NCBI GenBank assembly: GCA_900073065.1
Contig: FJOG01000051.1
Span: 6,997-70,996 of the forward strand
Source: Phialocephala subalpina
Taxonomy: Eukaryota > Ascomycota > Leotiomycetes > Helotiales > Mollisiaceae
Direction of reading: 5' to 3'
DNA: 64,000 nt
In this document: piece by piece, positions 40,322-50,279 of the stretch
Position numbering within the stretch: position 1 is the stretch's first letter
How the letters are laid out: each line of letters opens with the position of its first letter
Program-made: the position numbers and the translations under genes
The notes under the pieces: model-generated
Told to the model about the DNA's origin: nothing
The model's input: the letters and a program-made list of their open reading frames with translations, nothing else
Database searches by the model: none

Positions 40322-41667
40322 ATGGAGTACATTGTTTCTACTCTCCAATCCCGAAAATTCATTCCTCGAGAAGGGTTGTACCTCGACCCCATCTGCAGGG
40401 TTCTTGCCCGAACGTTTCTCAACCCATTGATCACTGGAGCAGTATTCCTACTCTGTCGACATTTTCAAAGCGGCGAGTATTTCTTCGAGTACCTGGAGTC
40501 TGGTGCTAGAATTGCTCTACTGAGCAGCACCCAAATTCTCACGATATTGGGAGGAATATTCCGGGTCAATCAATTTTTGAACTGGGGAATGAACAATAAT
40601 TTTATTAAGGCCGAGTCATGGGATCCGAGGAAGGAGTTAGTGTTAATCACTGGCGGTAGTGGTGGGATTGGAGCCAGCGTGGCCAAACGTCTTGCAAAGG
40701 AAGGGACTCGAGTTGTAATCCTGGACATCTTGCCTCTCAGTTTTTCGGAAAGTATGTGGAGGGATCTTCACGTGTTATATGTTAGCCTGCTGACATCTGG
40801 AAGGAGATAACATCACTTACTATAAATGCGACTTGAGTGACATGGAGGAAATCAAAAGGGTTATGGCTAGGGTAAGGGAAGAAAATGGCTGCCCCAGTGT
40901 TCTAGGTAATGTTAGCCATTGCTCTGCGTGTCTCTATAATTTACCAACTAATGATATTCTGTCAAGTAAACAATGCAGGTCTTTCTAGGGGCTTTAACAT
41001 AGCGGATGGTACATATTATGACAACGACTTGACATTTCGAGTCAACTTGCTAGCGGCCTTTCTCATGACGAAAGAATGCTTGCCAGACATGGTGGCAAAC
41101 AACCATGGACACATATTCAACGTTGCATCCATGAGCGCCTTCATCCCACCGGCTGGACTTGCAGATTATTCGGCTTCCAAGGCGGGCCTCGTTGCGCTTC
41201 ATGAGGTACAGGCCCATAGCTGGAAATTTTGAAAACACTTGAGCTGAAGATCAGATTAGACACTTGGGTTAGAGCTTCGATATCGTCACAAAGCACTAGC
41301 TGTTAGGAACTCTCTCCTCGTCCTCAGTTTCACCAAAACACCACTCTTTATGGGTGAAACAAATCAAAACGCATTTCTTATGCCGCTGCTTCATGTCGAT
41401 ACTGTTGGGGACGAAATTGTGGACACCATATACCGAGGATATAGTCGGACAATCTTCCTCCCTGGGCTCCTCCGTTACGTGGCGTGGATTGTGAGTTTTC
41501 CTTAGGGAAGAACTATGCTTGGAAAACGACTAATGAATAATGTTTCTTCTCAGCGAGGTGCTCCAGACTGGATCCAGCACGTAGTTAGGAAAGGGACCGA
41601 AGGCCTCAAAGTCAATTTCAAGGGACGACAAGTCATTGATTCAAAAACTGGAAAGCTAAGGGAGTAG
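40322..41667 (+). CDS. Short-chain dehydrogenase/reductase (retinol-dehydrogenase-like)
   Basis: NAD(P)-dependent alcohol/ketone oxidoreductase. Five exons: 40322-40751, 40804-40905, 40967-41205, 41260-41490 and 41554-41667, totalling 371 codons. The introns are 52-63 bp with clear branch points, and phases agree at every junction. Cofactor motif TGGSGGIG is at 110-117, NNAG at 179-182. The catalytic set is Ser232 (FNVASMS), Tyr245 and Lys249 (YSASK). The N-terminal extension of about 100 residues has hydrophobic stretches (LNPLITGAVFLL; ALLSSTQILTILGGIF). That is typical of membrane-anchored DHRS/RDH10-like SDRs acting on lipophilic substrates. The start ATG follows CAAA. It is the first gene divergent from the regulator and probably shares its promoter. 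The substrate is unknown. Confidence 0.92.
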
Positions 41668-41735
41668 TCATAATCCTAGAATTTGAAGTAAGATTACATC
41701 ACTCTTCATCTTAAGCTCCTTTTTCCTTCAGCTTG

Positions 41736-42240
41736 TCAAAGCACCCTACAACTGTCAATTTCCTTTCCAGAGAAATACATTGTTGAACCCACGTTGAACG
41801 TTTTCACCTTTAACAAAGGCCCCACAAGCTTGAGCTTATTCAAGAGATACAATCTGTGTGCCGAAGAAGTGCCGTTTACCAAAGTCGCCCAGTTTTCATC
41901 ACTCATGATTAGCGTTACGTCCGCGAGTTTCTCGCTGGTGCCTCGCGTCACGCTTGCATCTACTTTGAAGTCGATTTTCCTGCCGCAGTTAGAAATATCC
42001 GACCCTGGTGAAGTCAAAGAATGGCTTCTGTAACAGGATCTATGGCACCAAAACGTACCACGTCATGACTTCTTTCTCATTGTTCTAGAGTTGGATGGCA
42101 AATACAGCTTCTAACTCGGAAATTGCCCATTCGGCGAACTCCTTGTCTTCGAGATCTCCCAAAATGTCATCAAATACCGTTGAAAAAAGGAAGCTTTCTG
42201 AATTATTGAATGAGTCTATAAATTGGAAGAATTTCGAGTG
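41736..42240 (-). pseudogene. Broken SCP-2 (sterol carrier protein 2) domain gene
   Basis: The minus strand holds a clear SCP-2 C-terminal half (ADVTLIMSDENWATLVNG, then a YLLNKLKLVG helix) between about 42017 and 41736. The N-terminal half (STVFDDILGDLEDKEF..ELEAVFAIQL) lies in a different frame at about 42215-42085. Reading straight through meets a TAG after AIQL. The expected sequence (NNEKEVMTWYV) then continues for a short way until another stop. No splice pair that I tried joins the halves. The gene therefore looks inactivated by a stop plus a frameshift, although an unusual intron or sequence error cannot be excluded. SCP-2 proteins bind lipids or acyl-CoA. Confidence 0.5.
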
Positions 42241-42755
42241 AGACAAGAGTATATATACTATGTGATAGACCCATTTCAAATAGCTATCCACGTTCCTTTG
42301 GTATATGCTTGTGTGGTCAGAGATATAGACATGAGATCAGGTGTTGGGGACGAAAGGATATTGAAATCCTATATTGCTCCAGCCAAAGGCAGTAGACCCC
42401 CAAGATATCTCAGGCGCATCATCGGACTTTGATACTGTTTTCGCCGACCCGAGGTTGTCGTCTGTTCGCTTGGAACAAGACACTTGCTTCCGGAGTCGTC
42501 CAACCTCCTTTTTTATCAATACGACGAATGGACCCTGGAAGCACTTAAGATCTTCCTTACCCACAGCGAATTTGCCTGCTCGTCATTTGGTGCGTCAAAA
42601 TACCCCAATTCCTCAGAACAACATTATGCGCGCTATTCACAGAGTTTCAATTGCGCTGCGCATTGCCTTCTTCGGTATATTGCTCCCGTTACTCTTGAAC
42701 TGGGTTTAGTCAAATATCTTATGTGTGACTGGCTGACCTGTGCTAAGTTATTCCC

Positions 42756-44013
42756 ATGGCAATTGTCAGCATCATCAGAACGGTTCTTCGAGCAAGATCA
42801 CGAGGCCTGGATATAAAAGTAGCCATCAGGAATGGTATTGTAAAAAGCTTTATGGCCAATCTCTTACCTCAACAATTGCAGTCCCTCTTGCCATCTGGTT
42901 ATACAGTTTTCGAGCGATGGATAGCTGAGAAGCAGGTATCAATGAAAGAAAAACCTGAAAGCAGTACGGATATTCTCCAAGACGGAGTTTCAAAGCTTTT
43001 CTGGGTTGGTTGTCGAGGCTTGGGTTCCAATGTTGTTTTGTTTCTTCATGGTGAGCACTTTGGTTGGAATATCCAAGTGAGCGCTCAGTTAGGTTGACAA
43101 ACTTCAGGAGGTGGCTATGTTTTGCCCCTCTCGAAAGGACACCTCGAATGGGCGGACTATTTTCGCAGAGTGGGTGCACTTGCTGGACAGCAGATTTGTG
43201 TGGCTTTGCTTGACTATAGTAAGCGCATAATCCGCATTTATTTTAATACTCTAACTATGGAAAAAGGCCTTTGCCCAGAGGCAACTTACCCGAAGCAAAT
43301 GCAGCAGGCTGTCCTTGCACTTGAACGTCTTGTATCTCTCGGATATTCCCCTTCTCAGGTATCTAAACCTTATTATACCCCAATGAAAAAAAATCAAAAA
43401 TCAAAAAAATTTCGGAGTGTTAACCTGAATTCACTTGCAGATTGTGATAGGAGGTGACTCAGCTGGTGGCCATTTAAGCCTCAGTCTCCTCTCTCATCTC
43501 ATGCACCAGTATCCAGACGACAAATTTCCAGCCCTGCGTCTGTCAACACCACTGAGTGGATGCTTTTTGGTCTCACCCCTTCTCTCCCTCGACCTAGACA
43601 CACCATCTTATAGAGAGAATCAGCACGCGGACCTGCTCTCCATTCCTGTAATTCAGGACTGGGGCGAGGATTTATTTAAGGGCTCACAATTTGTGAATGA
43701 GAAACAGAATGGAAAGGGTTGGGGAATGGCACTCTCTAGCGACAAAGTCTGGTGGAGTCGTTTAGGTGAGATTGTTAAGAGGGTATATTTGGTTAGTGGA
43801 GGAGAGGAACTTTTTCGCGACCATATTATTGAATTTGGGGAGAGACTGAAAGTTGCAGACGGGGTGGACGTCAGTGTTCATATCAATATGGAGGAAGCAC
43901 ATGATGGCACGTTTATGGATTTTGAAATCGGTGCGTCTCCGAGCAGAAGTACAGTCAGGCTTGGAGACTGGGTAGTTGAAAGTCTCGAACTGTCTAATCA
44001 AGAGTCGAGTTAG
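42756..44013 (+). CDS. Alpha/beta-hydrolase (abhydrolase_3 / hormone-sensitive-lipase-like esterase)
   Basis: Serine hydrolase, probably cleaving a carboxylic ester. Four exons: 42756-43050, 43108-43218, 43267-43358 and 43441-44013, giving 356 codons with consistent phases. The oxyanion-hole motif HGGGY starts at residue 98 and is split by intron 1. Nucleophile elbow GDSAGG has Ser173. The probable acid is Asp293 (GGEELFRDH) and the base His320 (EEAHDG). The family length is usual. The N-terminus has an Arg-rich amphipathic stretch and no clear signal peptide. The ATG at 42756 has a good context (CCCATGG); a further upstream exon is possible but I found no in-frame join. It lies 488 bp upstream of the monooxygenase on the same strand. 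A Baeyer-Villiger enzyme followed by an esterase is a common catabolic pair. Confidence 0.9.
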
Positions 44014-44133
44014 CATCAATTCTATGACTCTAATAATGACGTACATCAAGTTCAAGATTCTCCTCGGCCCATGCGCGTAAAAAAACGCTTTATTTTGAGG
44101 CAGGCTAGCTTCACGAGAAACTGGTGGAGAATT

Positions 44134-44190
44134 CGTCCGGGATGATGATCCGGAGGCTTCCGTGGGGACGCCGTTCGGGATGGTTCCGGG
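44134..44190. promoter_or_regulatory. CCGG/CCG-rich promoter segment of the monooxygenase gene
   Basis: Within about 55 bp there are TCCGG near 44136, TCCGG near 44149, TTCCG near 44158, palindromic CCGTTCGG near 44171 and TTCCGG near 44184. The segment is roughly 310-370 bp upstream of the monooxygenase ATG. It matches the kind of half-site clustering seen at the regulator/SDR promoter. Binding by a Zn2Cys6 factor is inference. Confidence 0.35.
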
Positions 44191-44501
44191 CTTGACTAGA
44201 ATGAAGCGGCAGGGGTAATTCCTTCAATGAAGCAAACCTACAATCCGGGGCGCCGCACCTTGAGAACGTCGACTCCGATATCATACGCGGGGAATTTGAG
44301 GAGTGAGTGGGGCAAAGCAGCTAAGCATTGCTCTTCCACGGAGAGGTACGGTTCTAGAGCCATCTCTCGGCTGCGACCAACCTGGCTCTCCTCTTATGTT
44401 TATATGCACGAAATCCTTTGGTTTCCGCTGTACTCAATGCTTGTTTGTCTTTGGCAAAGAAGTCGAATATCAAACTCCAATTCCTATTCTATCCTTCCAA
44501 A

Positions 44502-46589
44502 ATGACAGCAACACCAGGAAACAAAGAGCCCGCGAGCACCCTGTACTCTACGCTCCCGTCTTATAGCACTGTCGCTTGCATCGGCGCGGGATTATCTGGC
44601 ATTGGCTTGGGCGCCCAGCTTAAGCGGTGGTATGATTTCGACGACATCCAGTTTTTCGAGCGGCACTCAGAACTTGGCGGAACATGGTGGATCAATACAT
44701 ATCCCGGTGAGTATAAACCACTGCCGTAAATATCCGTGCTAAACAATCATTTCCCAGGTTGCGCATGCGATGTCCCAAGCGCACTCTACAGTTTCTCTTT
44801 CGAGCAGAACCCAAGCTGGACCAAGCTCATGCCATCTAACGAAGAAATCCGAGCCTACACACTTGGCGTTGCAGAAAAGTACCACTTGCCATCCAAGATC
44901 AGATTCAACTGCGATGTGGAGAGGTGCGACTGGCTCGGAGAAGGGTCTCGTTGGCTGTTGCGGATTCGTGAAAAGCGGACCGGGGAGCTGTTCTTGCACG
45001 AGTGCCAGATTCTTTTCAGCGCATGTGGGCAACTGGTCGAACCCAGGGAGCTGGATATCCCTGGCGTCGAACGTTTCAATGGAAAAATATTTCATTCGGC
45101 AAGATGGGACCACTCTGTCAACCTTGAAGGCAAAGATGTAGTGGTGATCGGCAATGGCTGTAAATTCAAATTTACGCTCTCCGCAATACGGATACTTATT
45201 TTTATTTAGGCACTGCTGCGCAAATCGTCCCGTCGATTGTGCCCAAGGTCAAAAGCGTGACTCAAATCATCCGAACTAAGCATTGGATATTTGAGGCTGC
45301 TAACTTGAACTACACTCCTTTCATGGCGTGGTGCTTCAGGAATATCCCTGGTGCGATGGCTCTCCATAGATTCATCATCTTTGCTACTGCAGAGTCGAGT
45401 CTCCCGCTGTTCTACATGAACAAAATGGGTGCGCGAGCGCGAGCAAGTAAGCGCCGCTCTGTAGAGAAATTTATGAGAGAGAAAGCACCGCAGAAATACC
45501 ACGAGCTTCTGATTCCCGATTTTGACGTTGGTTGTAAGGTACACATAATCCATCAACCCCTCTCGTACTTTTCCTCTCTTCAGTTCATCGACCTTTCCGT
45601 CTAACATCATTAAGCGCCGGATCTTCAATGATGGCTATCTCGAAAGCCTGCACGCCTTAAACTTGACTCTCACGGACCAGAAAGTCCTCTCGATTGTTCC
45701 TGAAGGCTTAGAAACAACGGACGGCATCGTCAAGGTCGACGTAATCGTCCTCGCCAACGGCTTTAAAACAAACGAATTCCTCGACCCCCTTCAAGTACAC
45801 GGCCGTAACGGTCTCTCCCTCACCCAACACTGGGCTAACTTCGGAGGCCCCTCGGCCTATAACTGCAGTGTCATGAGCGGCTTTCCCAATTTCTTCATGC
45901 TCTTAGGCCCTAATGCTGCTACTGGGCACACATCGGCTATGATGGCTTCCGAGAAGTAAGAAACAGACCCGTTTTTTTCGATTCTGAGGGTGTTGATTAA
46001 CGATTTCTAGCATGGTTAACTACGCACTGAGAATACTGGCGCCGGTGCTTCGCGGCAAGGCGGTGAGTGTGGAAGTTAAATACAATGCGGAGAAGCAACA
46101 CGTGTACCACATGCAAGACGAGCTTAGAAAGAGAGTGTGGTCCGCAGGCTGCAACTCGGTACGTTGGCATCTCTATGCATTCCTGCATGCTTTTAATGAC
46201 ATCTGACATATGATATATGATATCAGTGGTATATCAAAGACGACAATCAGTGGAACTCGATGTCATATCCGTGGAGTCAAGCGTATTTCTGGTACCGCAG
46301 TCTCTTTCCTCACTGGAATGACTGGGTTGTGAAGGTACAGTTATGCTATCGCCCCCCTTCCGTTTTCGTCAGACTCTCGATTGATACCAGCCTCTTTGTT
46401 CAGCGGTATTTCTCTGCCTGCTAACCTATATTCTTATAGCCGCCAACGCGTAGCCGCACACCGAAGAAGGGCCGGGTTCTACTGTTGGTTTTCCTGGGGT
46501 TGCTTTTGGCTCTGATCGGCAGAGGGCAGCGGGATGTTTATTTGAGATGGGCTCAGGATAAGTTAGCATCGCTGCTCAAGTTGTGGTGA
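44502..46589 (+). CDS. FAD-dependent Baeyer-Villiger-type monooxygenase
   Basis: Flavoprotein that inserts oxygen next to a ketone or hydroxylates a related substrate with NADPH and O2. Seven exons: 44502-44706, 44758-45159, 45210-45538, 45615-45955, 46011-46158, 46227-46334 and 46440-46589, totalling 560 codons. FAD site GAGLSGIG is at about 28-35, with GGTWWINTYPGCACDVPS. The Baeyer-Villiger fingerprint FNGKIFHSARWD is at 175-186. The NADPH Rossmann segment VVVIGNGCTAAQ starts near 197, followed by VIVLANGF. The C-terminus carries a basic stretch (TRSRTPKKGR) and a hydrophobic segment (VLLLVFLGLLLALIG), suggesting a membrane tail anchor, which is less common in this family. Intron phases agree throughout. 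The substrate cannot be deduced; neighbours suggest an aromatic or polyketide ketone. Confidence 0.93.
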
Positions 46590-46850
46590 TAAGACACACC
46601 GTTGAAAACTGGATGGGGAAAGCCTTGTTTCCTTTGTGAACGCCCGCTCAAAAAAGTGTAAGAGTAGTTAGAAGGCAGTTTTGGAAGTTTCTCTCAACTC
46701 ATTTTCTATGATCTTGTAAACTGAATAATTCCCTAATAATATTAGAAAGTGAGGAATAGTTACCTCTTATCACAAATAGACTAGATGACCAAAAAATGCG
46801 TGTTGGAAGAGTTTGTTCTCTTTTCTTCAAAGTATTTTACTACGGCGGGG

Positions 46851-48052
46851 TTATAACTGTGCTTTCTCCCCAAAAACTTCCCTCCCGAAGGCTTTTTCCC
46901 ACTCCTCTTTCAACCGTGGGAAGAAATTAGTTATTGCATTCTTGTACGCAATATCCTCATTGATTTCCTTGTCAGTAAACTCGCCCGAAATTTCAGTGGA
47001 CATAGCACCCAAGGCCGCAGCACCACTCTCACCCGCGGTGTATGGGAAATCCGTCGCGTGTACAAAGCGTGTGGCCGGCATTCCAAGTCCCTTTACCAAA
47101 GCCCACTGCACGGGGAATGAGAGTGCAGTGTCAAAGAACATATTTGATTTTTCTAATAAATCGTGCAGGTTGCGACCGTCATTGTTGGCCATGATGGTCT
47201 GATCGAGAGCGCGACAGCGATCTGCTAGGAAGGGGAACGCGCCTCCATTGTGGGAAAATATGAAGCGGATGTTGGGGAATTTTGTGAGTGCCCCAGATGT
47301 GAGAATGCTGAGGATGGCACGAGCTGTATCGAAGGGAAATTCAATCACAACTGGAGAAGTTCAGCCTCGAAACAGGAAGTTATGGTCTCGTAGATACTTT
47401 ACTTACAGGGCGGGTAGTTCAGTCCTTCGGGCATATTCGTGTCCCCGGGGTGCACGAATACTGCTGCGGACAGTGCATCTAACTCGGTCCAAACCGGATC
47501 GAAAGATGGGTCTCCGAGGAATTTGTGCCCGTGAGATGTAGCAACAGCAAAACCGTCCGGCTTCAATCCTTCGGTTTGAGTGTCGCGGACGAATTTCAAG
47601 GATTCCTCAATGTGTGGAAGTGGAATCATGGCAAATCCTCCTGAGACGAATTAGTTTCATTCTTTCTCCTCTGGTTCACAGGCACTGACCAAACCGCAGA
47701 GGGTTCTCTTTTATCATTTCCTGCTGCGCTTTGAATGAATTAACGCACAGCTTGTAGTACAGCTCTGCCGACCACTCTGTATGCCATTGCTTTTGGATAC
47801 TCGGACTAACGACTGCAGTCTGCACACCATACTCGTCCATGAAGGTGATGTGTTCTGCTACAGAAGATGGGAATTGGAATTTTTGGTCTCCTTGCTGGCC
47901 GGTAAATTCAGATGCAAGCTCTAGAACTGAGGTGGGGAAAAAGTGATGATGCGTCTATCGAATTGATCAGCCAACAGCAGATGATTGGCCAGGTCAGTGA
48001 AGAGACCTACATCAACACGGCCAGTGCCCGATATCTTCGTTGAGGCTGCCAT
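46851..48052 (-). CDS. Amidohydrolase-2 family decarboxylase-like protein (copy 1)
   Basis: TIM-barrel metal enzyme of the ACMSD / 6-methylsalicylate / gamma-resorcylate decarboxylase group. Four exons: 48052-48011, 47954-47690, 47640-47407 and 47350-46851, giving 346 codons. Metal-binding THHHFFP lies at residues 15-21, joined across intron 1. Further landmarks are TAVVSPSIQ, RFGGFAMIPLPH, VFVHPGD, FIFSHNGGAFPF and the late metal/active-site segment HATDFPY. All metal ligands expected of the family seem present. The tail is tail to tail with the monooxygenase (261 bp apart). The 5' end is divergent from the fatty-acid-hydroxylase-like gene, with CCG/CGG triplets between. Decarboxylation of an ortho-hydroxy aromatic acid is a family-based prediction; hydrolysis is the alternative. 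Confidence 0.9.
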
Positions 48053-48190
48053 CGCGGAAATAGTTTTGGTAGAGATCAGTGTGGTGTTTGGATTTGGTGA
48101 TTATTGATTGTTGATGCGGTGTTATAAGATGATAGAAGGAAATGACTCTAGGACCCCTTTCAAGTGTGGAGTTACGTGGGTGGCGAGTGG

Positions 48191-48220
48191 TCCGGAGATC
48201 AATCCGTTCCGTCCGTCGGT
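48191..48220. promoter_or_regulatory. CCG/CGG cluster in a divergent promoter
   Basis: A run of TCCGGAGATCAATCCG followed by TTCCGTCCGTCGG puts about six CGG/CCG triplets into 30 bp. One pair has the form CGG-N8-CCG. The site is about 140-170 bp from the amidohydrolase start and about 300 bp from the hydroxylase-like start. It is a candidate binding site for one of the two local Zn2Cys6-type regulators. Confidence 0.4.
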
Positions 48221-48511
48221 CAAAAAGACCTTTGCTTCCGCACCGCTTTCTCGGCAATAAAACAGGCCCAGCTCGGAGTGACGGAGGTGAACCGTGCTAA
48301 TAGTTGCCACCCAAGGGGTAATGGTATTGCGTGTATTCTGGGAGATGTCACATCTAGGGGAGCCTCATGACGGCGACAATGCCTTAATTACTCACTTATA
48401 TTACGCAGTCTCTTCTCTTTGATACTAGCTGGATGCAATCACCTCATCTGTTACCTATTGCATCGTCAACTACAACATCATACGAGAAGCTTTTGTGCTT
48501 TCCAGACAACA

Positions 48512-49300
48512 ATGATTCCACCTTGGACTCAGTACACTGACCAGCTCGATCAGCTTTGGGCAGAGGCCTATTCGAAGTACCCGCCTTCAGTGATCGAATT
48601 TGTATTTACAATTTCTGTCCAAATCCTTGCATTCTGGGTCCCAGCAACCATCTACCTCAGCATCGATCTTCTCTTTCCTGTATTCTCTCGTCGACATAAG
48701 ATTCAATCAGAACGTCGACAGCCATCTTGGAGGCAAATAAGACACTGTGTCGGGTACGTTGGGCTCAACGAAGTAATCGGTGCAGTGATCCAAGTGCTGC
48801 TACGCTATATATTCGGCTTGAATAAGTCGCTCTTCGTTATTACCCGCGACTTCCCGTCTCTTTCAACCATTGTCTTCGATTTCATCTACGGCCTTCTTGC
48901 TCGGGAGATCTCGTTCTATTACATTCATCGCGCCTTCCACCATCCCAGGATCTACGGATACATCCACAAAAAGCATCACAAGTTCACGGCACCGATGGCC
49001 TTCTCAGCTCAGTATGCCCATCTTGTCGAGCATATTGCGGCGAATATGATACCGATTGTAGTGCCACTGGCACTTCGAAGGGCGAACTTGTTCTCTTTTG
49101 GCATTTTCGTGGCCTTTGAGTTATGGGAAGCGGCAGCGGATCATAGTGGGTATGATTTCGTGAAGCTGCCTCCTGCCCAGATTCACGACTTGCATCATGA
49201 GAAGTTTAGGGTCAACTATGGTACGCTTGGCATTATGGATTGGATACACGGAACCGATGTTGTGGGTTGGGACAAGCCGAAGAAGGTTCCTGTTGAATAA
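48512..49300 (+). CDS. Fatty acid hydroxylase / sterol desaturase family membrane oxidase
   Basis: Di-iron membrane enzyme of the ERG3/ERG25-related superfamily, which hydroxylates or desaturates lipid-like substrates. Single exon of 262 codons. The start is the ATG at 48512 (ACAACAATG); the frame is open further upstream but has no ATG there. Histidine boxes are HRAFH (139-143), HKKHH (152-156), HLVEH (170-174) and HDLHH near 233. Hydrophobic segments lie near 28-58, 84-102 and 116-138, and after 175. Length is typical of the family. It is divergent from amidohydrolase copy 1, which suggests co-regulation. It could be a tailoring hydroxylase of the cluster or a sterol-related enzyme; the sequence alone does not decide. 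Confidence 0.9.
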   Translation: MIPPWTQYTDQLDQLWAEAYSKYPPSVIEFVFTISVQILAFWVPATIYLSIDLLFPVFSRRHKIQSERRQPSWRQIRHCVGYVGLNEVIGAVIQVLLRYIFGLNKSLFVITRDFPSLSTIVFDFIYGLLAREISFYYIHRAFHHPRIYGYIHKKHHKFTAPMAFSAQYAHLVEHIAANMIPIVVPLALRRANLFSFGIFVAFELWEAAADHSGYDFVKLPPAQIHDLHHEKFRVNYGTLGIMDWIHGTDVVGWDKPKKVPVE

Positions 49301-49640
49301 GGCGTAGGACTCGGAGTACTAGGAGGCAAAGATGGTGGTGGTTTGTAAGGAATGCTTTTATGGTCTGAATATGTGTGGTTGTACTCTTGTTATCAAAAGG
49401 CTTTCCCCCTAAAGCGTCCGTCACTACAAGAGTCCATCCATGGCTGCACGAACGCGACTCAAGGGAAATCGGCTCAGCCTGCTTTGACAAATCTCACTCG
49501 TATATTCATATTTCTGTAGCGTACGCGTAAAAGTTTATAAATGCTTCTGTGCTATAACAAGGAAAATAGCAAATGACTTCGGGTTGATTGACAGTTATGG
49601 GTAGCCGCAAAGAGCTATCATAATTAGTCTTTCGGATATT
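49301..49640. other. Intergenic, 3' flank of the hydroxylase-like gene
   Basis: I see no gene here. The ORFs are antisense fragments without domains. It contains the probable polyadenylation region of the upstream gene. Confidence 0.4.
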
Positions 49641-50194
49641 ATGATCGCAGACTTCTTCAAGCTCTCGGTCCGCGACTGGCTGAAAGCCACTGATGTCGAT
49701 CCTGGAGTGAGTGCATATCTGTTTCACAGATCATTATCTAACAGACACAGGTCCTCCCACGCATGGCAAAGGTAGCTGCAGTCAACATCTTCACTGGTAG
49801 CCTCAAGATCCACCTCGAGAACTTGACTATCGACAACATCACAAGAAACCTCACCACGAGATCCTTTAGCTCTGCCACGGGCTCCTTGGCTCTATCATGG
49901 ACTACTCTGACGAGCTTGAATGAGTTCACGACATGCTCTTCAACGCCTCGCGCCAAATCGCTCTCGATCGAAGCTGTAAACCCACTTCAACAGCAGACTC
50001 CCGCCCGCAGAATTGCCCTCCATATTGTACAGCTCTCGAACGACCGAGAAAGCGTCTGCCGCTGCTATTTGAGCTTCGCAGATCCAACCAGAGCACATGG
50101 CGCGGTGTTAATCGGTGTGAGTTCACATCAATGTCCCAAACTGCCTCGAGTAATTTGCTCACCGATTACGCAGTATCACTTCTGGCAGTCCTGA
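49641..50194 (+). CDS. Weak candidate gene of unknown function
   Basis: An ATG at 49641 opens MIADFFKLSVRDWLKATDV and meets a GTGAGT donor at 49707. A 44-bp candidate intron with CTAAC ends in ACACAG at 49750. The frame then stays open to 50194, giving 169 codons. The second exon includes AVNIFTGSLKIHLENLTID and is Ser/Thr-rich. I recognise no family. The splice signals are good but the protein gives no independent support, so this may be chance or a decayed gene. Confidence 0.22.
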
Positions 50195-50279
50195 CATCAA
50201 TAACAATACTTTCCGACATCTGGGCTGGCAGAAGTGCGAGGGCTTGAGGCTGCAATCATACAACGACCGTAAGACGACA

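Noticed and set aside
42374..42709. Possible extra 5' exon of the alpha/beta-hydrolase with a hydrophobic leader
   Set aside because: The leader-like frame (near 42629) cannot be joined in phase to the ATG at 42756 with the splice sites present.
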